DNA of 39,553 nt, from positions 1 to 39,553 of the forward strand of contig JAKAYQ010000006.1 of assembly GCA_021826725.1 (NCBI GenBank), written 5' to 3'. Each line of letters begins with the position of its first letter. Position 1 is the first letter of the stretch. The stretch is from Actinomycetes bacterium (GTDB lineage Bacteria > Actinomycetota > Acidimicrobiia > Acidimicrobiales > UBA8190). The notes beneath the pieces were generated by a model. The model made no database searches and was not told the origin of the DNA. It was given only the letters and a program-made list of their open reading frames with translations. Of the stretch, positions 31,518-39,553 are shown piece by piece. The translations under genes and the position numbers were made by a program.

Positions 31518-31624
31518 GCTGGGCATATGTCCGGCTTATCCTCGTTGCACCACAAATCGTGGCCAAATTGGCCCGTCATTTCGTCAACGCTCGATCCTGT
31601 GGTGGAGATCGACCTGAACATCCC

Positions 31625-32602
31625 TCACCGTCCACCTCCGCCAACCATGAGCTTGTAGATGCGCTCCAGGTCTTCGAGCGTCGCGAAGTCGACCAGTACG
31701 CGACCATGACGTCCCCCCATCTCGACCTTCACCCGAGTATTGAGGTAGGTGGCCAAGAGCTCCTCGAGCTCAAGCACGCCCGGAGCCGGCAAGCGACGAT
31801 GCACCACGTCGGCTCCAGAAGATCCGGCCGACGATGCGGTTCCCCCATCAGGCGCTGTGGCCGAACGAACCGCTGCCCCGGCTTCAACCACATCGACCAC
31901 CTCGGGACCGTCCTCCAGCAGTTCGCCCGGCTCCGGCTGCATGCGCTGCCGGACCAGCGTCTCGACAGCGCGCACCGTCAGGCCGTTGGCGACGATCTCC
32001 TTTACCATGGACTCTTGCCACGCCCGGTCCGGCGTTCCGAGCAGTGCGCGCGCATGACCGGCGCTTAGGGTTCCTTCGGCCAGGGCGCGCTGCACGCCCG
32101 GTGGAAGCTGCAACAGCCGGAGGGTGTTGGTCACGGCAACACGGCTCTTGCCGACCCGGGTAGCAACCTGATCGTGCGTGTAGTTGAACTCGTCGATCAG
32201 CTGCTGGTACGCCGACGCCTCCTCGATCGGGTTGAGATCCTCGCGATGGAGGTTCTCCACGAGCGCCTGCTCCAGGCTGTGCAGGTCGTCGGCAGTCTGC
32301 ACGAGCACACGGATCGTCTGGTGTCCGGCCCGTCGAGCCGCGCGCCAGCGCCGCTCCCCAGCGATGAGCTCGAACTGCTCCGACCCGACCTCACGTACAA
32401 GGACCGGCTGCAAGACGCCAAGCTCACGGATCGAGGCGGCCAGCGATGCCATCGACTCCTCGTCGAAGTGCTGGCGCGGCTGGTACGGATTGGGGCGAAC
32501 ACTGGCAATGGGAACCTCTCGCAACCCTGACCGGCGATCCCCCGACGCCTCAGTGGGGATGAGCGCACTCAGCCCCTTGCCCAGACCACTACGGCGTGCC
32601 AC
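31625..32602 (-). CDS. parB: Chromosome-partitioning protein ParB
   Basis: ParB binds parS, spreads as a CTP-dependent clamp and is moved by ParA. The 325-residue protein starts MARRSGLGKGLSALIP and carries VRPNPYQPRQHF, the CTPase motif GERRWRAA at about 82-89 and ALVENLHREDLNPIEEA. The helix-turn-helix follows (VATRVGKSRVAVTNTLRLL), then a C-terminal dimerisation domain ending LEDLERIYKLMVG. The GTG at 32602 overlaps the end of parA by 14 bases, and the conserved N-terminus begins exactly there. Two parS sites lie about 2 kb upstream. Confidence 0.96.
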   Translation of the reverse strand: MARRSGLGKGLSALIPTEASGDRRSGLREVPIASVRPNPYQPRQHFDEESMASLAASIRELGVLQPVLVREVGSEQFELIAGERRWRAARRAGHQTIRVLVQTADDLHSLEQALVENLHREDLNPIEEASAYQQLIDEFNYTHDQVATRVGKSRVAVTNTLRLLQLPPGVQRALAEGTLSAGHARALLGTPDRAWQESMVKEIVANGLTVRAVETLVRQRMQPEPGELLEDGPEVVDVVEAGAAVRSATAPDGGTASSAGSSGADVVHRRLPAPGVLELEELLATYLNTRVKVEMGGRHGRVLVDFATLEDLERIYKLMVGGGGR

Positions 32603-33980
32603 CGCTGACCTCCTTCGCCAGCTCTCGGTAGGCAATCGCCCCGCGGGAGCTCGGATCGAACACAGTGATCGGCTGCCCGAACGACGGCGCCTCGGATATC
32701 CGGACAGTCCTCGGGATGATGTTCCGGCACACTTTGTTCCCGAAGTGCCGGCGAACCTCCTCTGCCACTTGTTCGGCGAGCTTCGTCCGAGCGTCGTACA
32801 TCGTCAGCACGATCGTGGTCACCTCCAAGCCCTCGTTCAGGTTCGACTGGACCAGGTGCACGTTGCGCAGGAGCTGCCCGAGCCCTTCGAGCGCGTAGTA
32901 CTCGCACTGGATCGGCACCAGGACCTCGGCTGCCGCTGCCAGCCCGTTGACCGTGATCAGGCCGAGCGACGGCGGGCAGTCGATCATGACGAAGTCGAAG
33001 TCCTCGATGACTGACTCGAGCGCCTTCCGCAAGCGCAGTTCACGGCTGAACGTCGGTACCAACTCGATCTCGGCACCCGCCAGGTCGATGGTCGCCGGTG
33101 CAACGAACAGGTTCTTCAGGCTGGTCGGCTCGATGCAGTCTTCCAACGCGGCTTCCCGCATGATCACGTCGTACATCGACAGCTCGAAGTTCCTGCCATC
33201 GATCCCGAGCCCCGTCGTCGCGTTTCCCTGCGGATCGAGGTCGACGACCAGCACGCGATACCCCAATTCCGCCAGCCCGGCGCCGAGATTGACTGCGGTC
33301 GTCGTCTTGCCGACCCCGCCCTTCTGATTGGCGATGGCCATGATGCGAGGCGTGGGCCGCGGGATGTAGGCACCGTATGTCACACCATCCTCGACAGCAG
33401 GATCTTCGGCGGCGACTGCTGTCTCGCCGGGCACTCCGACAACCTCGCGTTCGGCATCAACCTCGGCGGCGGCTACAGCGAAGACCTTGTCGGAACCGCC
33501 ACCACCAGGGCGATCGACGACGGAGGGAGCGTCCTCCGGGGCGTCCTCCGGGGCGTCCTCCGGGGCGTCCTCCGTCCCTCTTTCCTCGTCAACCAGGTCG
33601 GCGCTGTCGCGCTCGGCGCTCGCCGCAGTGCCGATCTCCGCCGCGGTTTCGGTATCGACCACCTGCGAGCGCTGGTTGCTCGCGGAAATGGCGGCTGCGG
33701 CCACCTCGTCGGGCGCACTCAGCGCTCCGCCTCCAGCCACACCATCCCCGCCGGACGGTCCCGCGTCGCCGTGCAACAGCGCTGGACCAGAACCGTCGTC
33801 TGCCGGGTGGCCCGCCGGATGCTCCGAGTCGGTCATGCGTTCCCCGCGACCGGCGGACCCTGGTGAAGACAACTGATCGGCTGCTGCAGACCTTGGGTGG
33901 GCAGCTGCCTTCCCCGGAGCAGCGGGACCGCTGGGCGGGCGGATCGGGCTCGTGATCCGAGCTCTCCTGCGTTTCGCCAC
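32589..33980 (-). CDS. parA: Chromosome-partitioning ATPase ParA with long N-terminal extension
   Basis: The ParA/Soj ATPase has the deviant Walker A KGGVGKTTT at about 220-228, LVVDLDPQGNATTGLG, MIDCPPSLG and ARTKLAEQVAEEVRRHFG. It drives origin segregation with ParB-parS. I chose the GTG at 33980 because a GGAGGAG ribosome site lies five bases upstream with CACTAT before it. An ATG at 33836 is the alternative. The 210 residues before the ATPase are disordered: a basic start, then an acidic Ala/Glu/Asp-rich part with four EDAP repeats. Mycobacterial ParA also has an extension but, as I recall, a much shorter one. A role in polar anchoring is only a guess. Confidence 0.94.
   Translation of the reverse strand: MAKRRRARITSPIRPPSGPAAPGKAAAHPRSAAADQLSSPGSAGRGERMTDSEHPAGHPADDGSGPALLHGDAGPSGGDGVAGGGALSAPDEVAAAAISASNQRSQVVDTETAAEIGTAASAERDSADLVDEERGTEDAPEDAPEDAPEDAPSVVDRPGGGGSDKVFAVAAAEVDAEREVVGVPGETAVAAEDPAVEDGVTYGAYIPRPTPRIMAIANQKGGVGKTTTAVNLGAGLAELGYRVLVVDLDPQGNATTGLGIDGRNFELSMYDVIMREAALEDCIEPTSLKNLFVAPATIDLAGAEIELVPTFSRELRLRKALESVIEDFDFVMIDCPPSLGLITVNGLAAAAEVLVPIQCEYYALEGLGQLLRNVHLVQSNLNEGLEVTTIVLTMYDARTKLAEQVAEEVRRHFGNKVCRNIIPRTVRISEAPSFGQPITVFDPSSRGAIAYRELAKEVSGGTP
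33529..33576. repeat. 12-base tandem repeat inside parA
   Basis: GCGTCCTCCGGG is present three times exactly and a fourth time with two changes. On the coding strand it specifies repeated Glu-Asp-Ala-Pro in the disordered N-terminal part of ParA. Copy-number change would keep the frame. Confidence 0.9.
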
Positions 33981-34640
33981 GACGACTCCTCCATAGTGGT
34001 GCGGTCCCGTGAACCGGTGGGGTCGAGATCGGTCCGCGACCGACGACCACCCAGAGCCGGCCGACGTGCCCGAGGCCGAGACCATGCCCGTCGAACCCTA
34101 TCGCACCACGGCGTGCTCCAACCTCCTCCCGCACATCACGATCGCAGACGATGTCTGGTCACTGTCGGACCGCCGGCCAGCCGTCGGGGACGGCGACCGC
34201 TCCTCTACGCGATGCACATCAGGGCCCCGCCTCGTTGTCGCGACACCTGTGCTGAGCTGCGGCGACGTCCGGACCCGCATCTGCGAACGCCCGTGCCGCC
34301 GGCGATGTTGTCGACTGTTCTGCGATGCGCGTGGGGCAGTGCCTTGTGTACTGGACTGGTCGGCGGCTGTCCGCGAGGAAACGGGGCGGGGATGGCACGT
34401 GGCTCGGGGTTCGGGCTGGGCCTGAAAGAATGAGAAAACGACTGAACGCGGGCACTGGGGGACAGACGGAGCGATTGGCCGAACGGGGGACCGGAAGCAG
34501 AACCGGGGGAGCCTTTGGAGACGAACGGATGACCACTGAGGACGCGGGCCTCGAACGACGACGGAGATCCAGAGCGGAACGGTTCCCCGGCCCCAGACCA
34601 CGAATCGACCCCGGTGGCGTCCAACCGTGAACGCATCCGA

Positions 34641-34656
34641 CGTTCCACGTGGAACA
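34641..34656. other. parS site 1
   Basis: The core GTTCCACGTGGAAC (34642-34655) is a perfect 14-base palindrome matching the bacterial ParB-binding parS consensus TGTTTCACGTGAAACA, with symmetric C for T changes. It lies about 660 bases upstream of parA and 2 kb upstream of parB. Confidence 0.88.
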
Positions 34657-34922
34657 CTTCGGTACCGATCTCTCAGAGGTGCGGCGGCGGGATCCCCCAC
34701 CAGCCGGCCACACGCATTGTGCAAGTCGAGAACCATGGTCGTCGTGACGACGCCATCCGGCTCTCCCTTCGCTTGCGACGGCCTTGACGCAACCGCGCCT
34801 GCCGAATGCGGCAGCGGACGGCCCGAAGCGTTCCGATTGGCTCCAGCGTCGAAGCAGCCAACCATCGACGTACCGCACGACCCGCGTGTGCGCACGAGGA
34901 GCTCCGGTGTGTACCTGGATCT

Positions 34923-34938
34923 TGTTCCACGTGAAACA
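34923..34938. other. parS site 2
   Basis: TGTTCCACGTGAAACA differs from the parS consensus TGTTTCACGTGAAACA at one base. It is 282 bases from the first site in the same gap. Confidence 0.9.
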
Positions 34939-35547
34939 CTCCGAACGTCGAACACGAGCCTCCCGCAGTCCCGCCCTTCACGTGGCGCACACCGCTCGAA
35001 CCCAGCAGCACACGGAAGCGGTGACGAGTCCAGAAGCAACGCACAACCGAGTGCTCCCCTCCGAGCTCGTTGGCCTTCTTTCAGCCGAAGCTCGCGGCAA
35101 GACGGAGATTCCTGGTTGAGTTGGGTCAACGACATCGGAAGAAGTACCGTGCGACCGGCGCCAGTTCGTGAAAGACGCGGCAATCGCCGTACCATGAATA
35201 AGCAGGTAGAGGTCGTGCAACATCCGCTGCAGGCGAACCGCGTGGCGCGAAAGCCGCCCGACGACGAGCGATGCAGTGTCCACCAGACGGGGCGGGCGGC
35301 TCGCGGCGCCCAGTGCAACGGCGCCTGCAGCTGAGCCTGGAACCGGCCGACCCGCCCCCGAACCCCTCCCGGACCGCACGAAGTACCGCGCCACGCCTCG
35401 ATGCGATGTGCTGCGTCGTGCCCCCTCTGAAGACCGGCAAACCGTACCGACCCGAACCCTTCCGAGCATTCGGTGCACATGGTGTGGACCGCTGGCCTCG
35501 GGAAGATCACCCGCGCAAACCAACATCAGGGTGCCTGGCTCCGTGCG

Positions 35548-36345
35548 TCAGCCCCCGTGCGCCACCGGCACGACACGGTAGAGCGGTCGCTTGGTCGCAA
35601 TACCAACTCGGCGCGGGTACCGCTCCGGGCACAAACGGTCCTGCTGCAGCACGGTGAGGTGGACCGGGGACTGCACCGTTCGAACCGGCCGCAGGCCCAG
35701 CTCCCCAAGCGCGTCGACCGGCCACCGCCCAGGATCCTCATCGGGAGGCTCGGATACCACCAGGACACCACCGACCTGCAGAAAGGGGGCCGCGCACTCC
35801 GCCGTGACCGGCGGCGGACCGAACGAGCGGGCAACGACGACGCCGAACTCCCCGCGGAGCTGCGGATCCCTACCGGCGACCTCGGCCCGAGCGCAGACGA
35901 CCGCGACGGCTGCGCCCAGGCAACACGCTTCGATGGCCTGCTCCAGCAGTGCACATCGCCGGTGGGCACTGTCGAGGAGCACCATCGGGCGACCGGGCCA
36001 CCGGTGCGCGAGAACCAGTCCTGGAAGTCCACCGCCCGATCCCAGGTCGAGCACCGGGCTCGTCGCCGCGGAACCGCCCAGCTCCTCCACGATGTCGCCG
36101 AAGCTCCAGGCGTGCCGAATCTGGTCCGCCAGGGGACGGTCACCGAAGACGCCGAGCGTCCGTGCACGCGCCACGGCCTCCCACAACGCGGGAGCCTGCT
36201 CAGGCGAAATTCTGGGGTCGCCATCCCATCCCTGCCGCGGGAGCATCCCCTCGGGCACGGCACCCACCACCCCTGCAGGTGAACCCGCCGGAAGACCGAC
36301 CGAACCCGGTGACTTCTCCGGCTCGGGGTTCACGTGGCCGGTCAT
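35548..36345 (-). CDS. rsmG: 16S rRNA (guanine527-N7)-methyltransferase RsmG
   Basis: RsmG (GidB) methylates N7 of G527 in 16S rRNA with S-adenosylmethionine. The 265-residue protein shows the SAM motif VLDLGSGGGLPGLVLA, the VLLDSAHRRCALLEQAI region, and VVVARSFGPPPVTAE before a C-terminal strand region. The ATG at 36345 is preceded by a GGGAGTGGG-like ribosome site. The frame is open further upstream into khpB's other frame. The first 35 residues are a variable extension. It follows khpB by 49 bases, and the large parS gap lies downstream. Confidence 0.94.
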   Translation of the reverse strand: MTGHVNPEPEKSPGSVGLPAGSPAGVVGAVPEGMLPRQGWDGDPRISPEQAPALWEAVARARTLGVFGDRPLADQIRHAWSFGDIVEELGGSAATSPVLDLGSGGGLPGLVLAHRWPGRPMVLLDSAHRRCALLEQAIEACCLGAAVAVVCARAEVAGRDPQLRGEFGVVVARSFGPPPVTAECAAPFLQVGGVLVVSEPPDEDPGRWPVDALGELGLRPVRTVQSPVHLTVLQQDRLCPERYPRRVGIATKRPLYRVVPVAHGG

Positions 36346-36394
36346 ACCCACTCCCACTCGAGCATCGCTTGCGGCGATGCCGAGCCGGACGAGC

Positions 36395-37762
36395 TCAGCC
36401 CTGACCGCCGTCGACCGGCGCGAGCACGATATGGCGCCGCGGGTCCTCGCCCTCGGAGCGGGTGACCACGCCCTCGATGCCGTTGACGGTGTCGTGGACG
36501 ACCTTGCGGTCTGCGGCCGACATCGGCTCGAGCGCCTTGGCCGTGCCGCTGGCGAGCACCTCATCGGCGACGCCCTGCGTAAACCGCTGCAGAGCCTCTA
36601 CCCGCTTGGCGCGGTACCCGGCGACATCGACAAGGATCCGGTCGCTCTGCCCACCCGTGATCTTCTGCACATAGGTCCGAGTGAGCTCCTGCAGCGCGGC
36701 GAGCGTCGTCCCACCAGGTCCGACCAGGGTCCCGAGCCCTTCGCCGTCGACGTCGACCGAAACCGTGTCCTCAGCGGTCTCCCGGATCGCCACGGAAGCT
36801 CGCAGGCCCAGCCTGTCCACCAGGCCTTCCACAAAGATACGGGCGGCGTCGCCCTGCTCCTGCAGCGTCATCTCGCCCACGGGGTCCTCCTTCTGGGCGC
36901 CGTACGACGGCGCCCGCTCTTCATCATCCACTACCGACGTGCCCACATCCTGCAATGCCGGGTTGCTCGTCGCTCCGGCGGACGCCGTCTTCTCGGCACC
37001 GCCGGCACCCGGGGTGGCCCGCCCCGATCGCCGGGCTCGTGGTGCGCCCGAGGCTGCCGTCTCCATGGGAGATTCGTCTGTGCTTCCATCGGCCGAGCCG
37101 CTGCTCGCCGAATTCCTGCTTGCCGGAGCACCTGATCCCGGGGAACCGGCGCTCTCGCCCGGTTCACCACCGGCCGCTGACCCGTCGCCAGCCCCGCCAC
37201 GTCCACGACCTCCACGGCGACGCGTCCGGCTGCCACCGGCCGCCGGCGGCGTCGGATCGTCCGTCTCCGCACCTTCGGCTTCCCCCGTGCCTGCCGCCAC
37301 GTCTCGGTCGCCGGCTTCAGGAGCCGCCGGCTCCGCCCCTGCTGCTTTCCGGTCCTGCGACCGTCCAGCTGCACTCCGAGACCCCCCGGTGCGTGCCCGA
37401 GACCGCGGAGCACTGCTGCCACTCGCTGCCGTCTCTTCGCCACCGCCGTCGCTCCCCGGCGTGGTGTCATCCGCGTTGCTGTCGTCGGCGCGTCCGCCAC
37501 TTCCCGACCCTCGCTCGCCTGACCCACTCCGAGTCCGACCGTTGCTTCCGCCCGACCGCCGCTCCCGACCGCGCTTCGGCCGAGCCTGCACCGGCCGGAC
37601 CCGGGCCCGGACCCGCGCCTCACCACGCATACGGCCGAACAGGCCAGGCTTGGGCTCGCTCACCACCACGAATTCAGCGTCGGTCTCGTCCACACCGAGC
37701 TGGTCCAGCGCGGCATCCTTGGCTTCCACCAGGGTCCGACCGGTCGTCTCTACCCACTCCAT
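36395..37762 (-). CDS. khpB: RNA-binding protein KhpB (Jag) with very long linker
   Basis: KhpB/Jag is an RNA-binding protein linked to cell elongation and division, normally encoded after yidC. The Jag N-domain is at 1-52 (MEWVETTGRTLVEAKDAALD, GLFGRMRGEARVRARV). The KH domain lies near 298-375 with GPGG at 348-351 and LQELTRTYVQKITG. The R3H domain begins near 412 (MSAADRKVVHDTV, RRHIVLAP). Between the N-domain and KH lie about 243 residues of Ser/Gly/Arg/Ala/Glu low complexity, including GRGRGGAGDG. That makes the protein 455 residues, well above common lengths. It starts three bases after the yidC stop. Confidence 0.92.
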   Translation of the reverse strand: MEWVETTGRTLVEAKDAALDQLGVDETDAEFVVVSEPKPGLFGRMRGEARVRARVRPVQARPKRGRERRSGGSNGRTRSGSGERGSGSGGRADDSNADDTTPGSDGGGEETAASGSSAPRSRARTGGSRSAAGRSQDRKAAGAEPAAPEAGDRDVAAGTGEAEGAETDDPTPPAAGGSRTRRRGGRGRGGAGDGSAAGGEPGESAGSPGSGAPASRNSASSGSADGSTDESPMETAASGAPRARRSGRATPGAGGAEKTASAGATSNPALQDVGTSVVDDEERAPSYGAQKEDPVGEMTLQEQGDAARIFVEGLVDRLGLRASVAIRETAEDTVSVDVDGEGLGTLVGPGGTTLAALQELTRTYVQKITGGQSDRILVDVAGYRAKRVEALQRFTQGVADEVLASGTAKALEPMSAADRKVVHDTVNGIEGVVTRSEGEDPRRHIVLAPVDGGQG

Positions 37763-37765
37763 CGG

Positions 37766-39121
37766 TCAGGGAGCCTTTCTCGTCCTCTTGGTCGGTGCGG
37801 AGCCGTCGTCCGGACGCGATCCAGACGCTTGGCCGCGATCCCGCCCGTTCACACCGGATCCCGTGCCACTCCCCCTCGGTCTCTCCCCACGGGGCGTACC
37901 ACCACCTGTCGGACCACCCGGGCTGGTACCGGGATCGGAGTCCGGCGCGCCGCCGGCCGATCCAGCAGGGCGGGGCTTGCGTGGCCGGCTCGCCGACCCC
38001 GGTCGTGCCGAACCGCCCGACCCGCCTGTCCGAGGGCCGCCCGAGGGGGCCTTGCTCCGGGGAGCCCCCGTCCGAGGCCCGCCCTTGGGCTCCCCGGTCC
38101 CACCAGCCCCTTCCTGGGGAGCCCGGGCCTGCTGGGCACCCGACGAACCGTCGCCCTTGCTGCCCGACAACGCGGCCCGCGTGCCCGGGCGCGAGCCACC
38201 CGAGCCGGTCTCCCCCGTCCCACCCTGCTGCAGGGTCCGCTGCTGCTCCAGCGCCCGCTGCTGGGCCTCGGCCAGGCGTTCCATCAACGTCTTCCGACCA
38301 GGCTTCGCCGTTCCCAGCCGGCCGACCCGGGCCGTGCTCGCCTCCGGCATGCTCCGGAACGCCCACATCTGCAGCCCGATCCGGCCGAGGGAGGAAACGA
38401 CGAAATAGACGTTCACACCAGCCGATATCCGAATGTAAATGAACGCGAATATGAGCGGCATGTACTTCTGCATGGCCTGCATCTGCGGGTTGGACTGGTT
38501 GCCGCCGTTCCGCTTCGTCATCTGGTGCATCTGAAAGTACTGAAGTCCGATGGCGATGAGGATAAGCAGGATGAAAGGAACCCGATCGACCAGCGGATTG
38601 TGGCTGAAAACGGTGTCAGCCAAATTGAGACCGAACGACTTCATCACTCCAGGGTGCTTGAAAAGGTCCTTGTACATCCCCGTCGTGTGCCCGATGTACC
38701 GGGGTGCTGGCGTCAGCACGTTGTGGGGGCCCTTGACCGTATTGGTCAACCCGTTGATCACCTCATACAGCACGATGAAGAACGGGAACTGGATGAGCAT
38801 CGGGATGCACCCACCGAGAGGGCTGACGCCGTTCTCCCGGTACATGGCCATCATCTCTTCGTTCAGCTTCACCTTGTCGTTCTTGTACTTCTTCTGCAGC
38901 TCCTTCATCTTCGGCTGGAGCTGGGTCATGGCCGCCATGGAACGGGTGCTCTTGATCGTGAGCGGTGCCGTCACCGCCATCACCACGATCGTCAACAGAG
39001 CGATGTCGATGGCGTAATTCGGGATGACCGAGTAGAAGGCGGCAAGCACCCAGGCCATGGCGTCGAAGAACGGCTGGAAGATCTTTCCCAGCGTGCTGGC
39101 CAGGAGTGGAAACGCGTGCAC
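37766..39121 (-). CDS. yidC: Membrane protein insertase YidC/OxaI
   Basis: YidC inserts and folds membrane proteins with or without Sec. The 451-residue protein is of the short type without the large periplasmic domain. It has a first helix region, then the helical hairpin (MAAMTQLQPKMKELQKKYK), the GGCIPMLIQFPFFIVLYEV segment, and later membrane helices around 181-200 and 220-245. Residues from about 260 form a long Gln/Gly/Arg/Pro-rich basic tail of roughly 190 residues, which could contact the ribosome. The GTG at 39121 has a GAGGAAGGA ribosome site just upstream, after the yidD stop. Confidence 0.95.
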   Translation of the reverse strand: MHAFPLLASTLGKIFQPFFDAMAWVLAAFYSVIPNYAIDIALLTIVVMAVTAPLTIKSTRSMAAMTQLQPKMKELQKKYKNDKVKLNEEMMAMYRENGVSPLGGCIPMLIQFPFFIVLYEVINGLTNTVKGPHNVLTPAPRYIGHTTGMYKDLFKHPGVMKSFGLNLADTVFSHNPLVDRVPFILLILIAIGLQYFQMHQMTKRNGGNQSNPQMQAMQKYMPLIFAFIYIRISAGVNVYFVVSSLGRIGLQMWAFRSMPEASTARVGRLGTAKPGRKTLMERLAEAQQRALEQQRTLQQGGTGETGSGGSRPGTRAALSGSKGDGSSGAQQARAPQEGAGGTGEPKGGPRTGAPRSKAPSGGPRTGGSGGSARPGSASRPRKPRPAGSAGGAPDSDPGTSPGGPTGGGTPRGERPRGSGTGSGVNGRDRGQASGSRPDDGSAPTKRTRKAP

Positions 39122-39134
39122 GGTCAGTCCTTCC

Positions 39135-39437
39135 TCAGTCGGGCACGGGATCGACCCCGTGCCCACCCCATGGGTGGCAGCGGGCCAGCCGTCGGACGGC
39201 GAGCCATCCGCCGCGCCCCAGCCCATGTCGTTCGATCGCCTCGATGGCGTACGCCGAGCACGTCGGCCAATAGCGGCAGGGCGACGGCCTGCCGACCCGA
39301 GCCAGTTGGTACCCGCGGACGAGCGCCACGCACGCCCGGCGCACGATCCTGGCCGGTAGGCGCCCCGGCCGGCCGGTGACCGGCCCGTCCGTCACGTGGT
39401 TGCCGACATCCACCGCGCCGATCTCCACGTCGGTCAT
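39135..39437 (-). CDS. yidD: Membrane protein insertion efficiency factor YidD
   Basis: YidD is a small protein that aids YidC-dependent insertion. The 100-residue protein has the signature [30 protein letters not shown] and [14 protein letters not shown] with its three conserved Cys. The ATG at 39437 overlaps the rnpA stop (ATGA), which decides the start. A GTG at 39458 is possible. The first 30 residues are variable. yidC starts 13 bases after its stop. Confidence 0.95.
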   Translation of the reverse strand: MTDVEIGAVDVGNHVTDGPVTGRPGRLPARIVRRACVALVRGYQLARVGRPSPCRYWPTCSAYAIEAIERHGLGRGGWLAVRRLARCHPWGGHGVDPVPD

Positions 39438-39553
39438 GGCGTCGTCGCCTTCGGACACGTCACCTGCGCCGTCAGGTCCGACACGGTGGCGAGCAGCTCC
39501 TCAAACCGCAACGCGTTGATCCCTGGCCGCGCGGATACCAGGTAGGAGCCAGC
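39434..39553 (-). CDS. rnpA: Ribonuclease P protein component (C-terminal fragment)
   Basis: Only the last 39 codons are in the window: the frame is open to the edge and ends in TGA overlapping the yidD start. The sequence [20 protein letters not shown] followed by LLATVSDL matches the C-terminal strand and helix of RnpA, which helps the RNase P RNA cut tRNA precursors. Its place just before yidD supports this. rpmH and dnaA should lie beyond the edge. Confidence 0.88.
   Translation of the reverse strand, partial: AGSYLVSARPGINALRFEELLATVSDLTAQVTCPKATTP

Larger units (their letters stand above)
31203..31624. other. Convergent gap between cwlM-like gene and parB
   Basis: No gene is recognised in 422 bases. 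The first half is C-rich with a terminator hairpin and a 24-base imperfect direct repeat (31279-31302 and 31355-31378, three mismatches). The second half is more AT-rich and holds two DnaA-box-like sites, a stem-loop (31492-31517) and the palindrome GGCCAA-A-TTGGCC (31561-31573). Confidence 0.5.
33981..35547. other. Large non-coding gap between rsmG and parA containing parS sites
   Basis: Long open frames exist here (for example 34098-35510 on the minus strand), but their products are Arg/Ser/Cys-rich and resemble no family. Their third codon positions are not GC-biased by eye, unlike the genes around them. Two parS sites lie near the middle. I found no good DnaA box, tRNA or rRNA. The part next to parA holds its CACTAT/ribosome-site leader. 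Confidence 0.6.

Noticed and set aside
33897-34433. Plus-strand frame antisense to the parA leader
   Set aside because: It overlaps the parA ribosome site and N-terminus, is Arg/Pro-rich and has no motif.
34981-35015. A possible tRNA T-loop (GGGTTCGAGC on the minus strand)
   Set aside because: The stem does not pair and no acceptor or anticodon arms fit around it.
34627-35334. A 235-codon plus-strand frame in the parS gap
   Set aside because: It runs through both parS sites and has no recognisable motif, ribosome site or promoter.
34098-35510. A 470-codon minus-strand frame in the parS gap
   Set aside because: Its length is striking, but the product is rich in Arg, Ser, Cys and Trp without any family motif. 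Its third positions look unbiased, and other frames there are also long. I treat it as chance or decayed sequence.
33981-35547. Replication origin in the rsmG-parA gap
   Set aside because: I found no good DnaA box there. The origin is expected beyond rnpA/rpmH at the right edge.
36328-36343. TTCACGTGG within the start of rsmG as a third parS
   Set aside because: Only one half matches the consensus. The other half reads CCGG.

Overview
The window is a high-GC bacterial chromosome segment with actinobacterial gene content: DUF5318, a PadR regulator beside inositol-phosphate synthase, a DUF6049-MurJ pair, a CwlM-like protein, and the order rnpA-yidD-yidC-khpB(jag)-rsmG-parA-parB. Start codons are often GTG and many genes appear leaderless. 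I infer a free-living actinobacterium, perhaps of the class Acidimicrobiia. The class is a guess from gene order and content, not a database match. The right end lies next to dnaA/oriC, because rnpA is the last gene, but neither dnaA nor rpmH is inside the window.

Left part (1-9.5 kb), accessory in character. Two translationally coupled secreted-protein genes read leftward: a seven-bladed BNR/Asp-box propeller with a cysteine pair in each blade, and a large Rhs-like protein with a glycine-rich domain that is cut by the window edge. They are followed by a Fur-family regulator, a FadR/GntR regulator that shares a palindromic operator with a divergent unit (unknown beta-rich protein, 17-codon ORF, GMC oxidoreductase), and a MarC-family membrane protein.

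Centre (9.5-21 kb). The replication/translation block rpsF-ssb-rpsR-rplI, then dnaB, reads leftward downstream of panB. Next come a small zinc-ribbon protein, NhaA, a 13-copy heptanucleotide repeat, and an oxidative-folding pair (VKOR plus DUF929 thioredoxin-like protein). DUF5318 is divergent from padR-ino1, with two overlapping dyads between them. A strong bidirectional hairpin terminator separates ino1 from cca.

Right part (21-39.5 kb). cca is divergent from DUF6049-murJ. Then come degV, a small membrane protein coupled to trxB, trxA, and a CwlM homologue whose amidase domain has lost catalytic residues. A 422-bp convergent gap holds a terminator and two DnaA-box-like sites. Beyond it the leftward operon rnpA-yidD-yidC-khpB-rsmG, then parA-parB, runs in from the right edge. 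The roughly 1.57-kb gap between rsmG and parA has no convincing gene but holds two parS sites.

Overall this is origin-proximal housekeeping (chromosome segregation, membrane insertion, peptidoglycan flipping and its control, thiol redox, replication) with a small surface-protein and oxidoreductase region at the left. The most unusual points are the disulfide-rich propeller/Rhs-like pair, the parS-bearing gap, the probably inactive CwlM domain, the heptamer array at the nhaA promoter, and long low-complexity tails on core proteins (S18, S6, KhpB, YidC, ParA).
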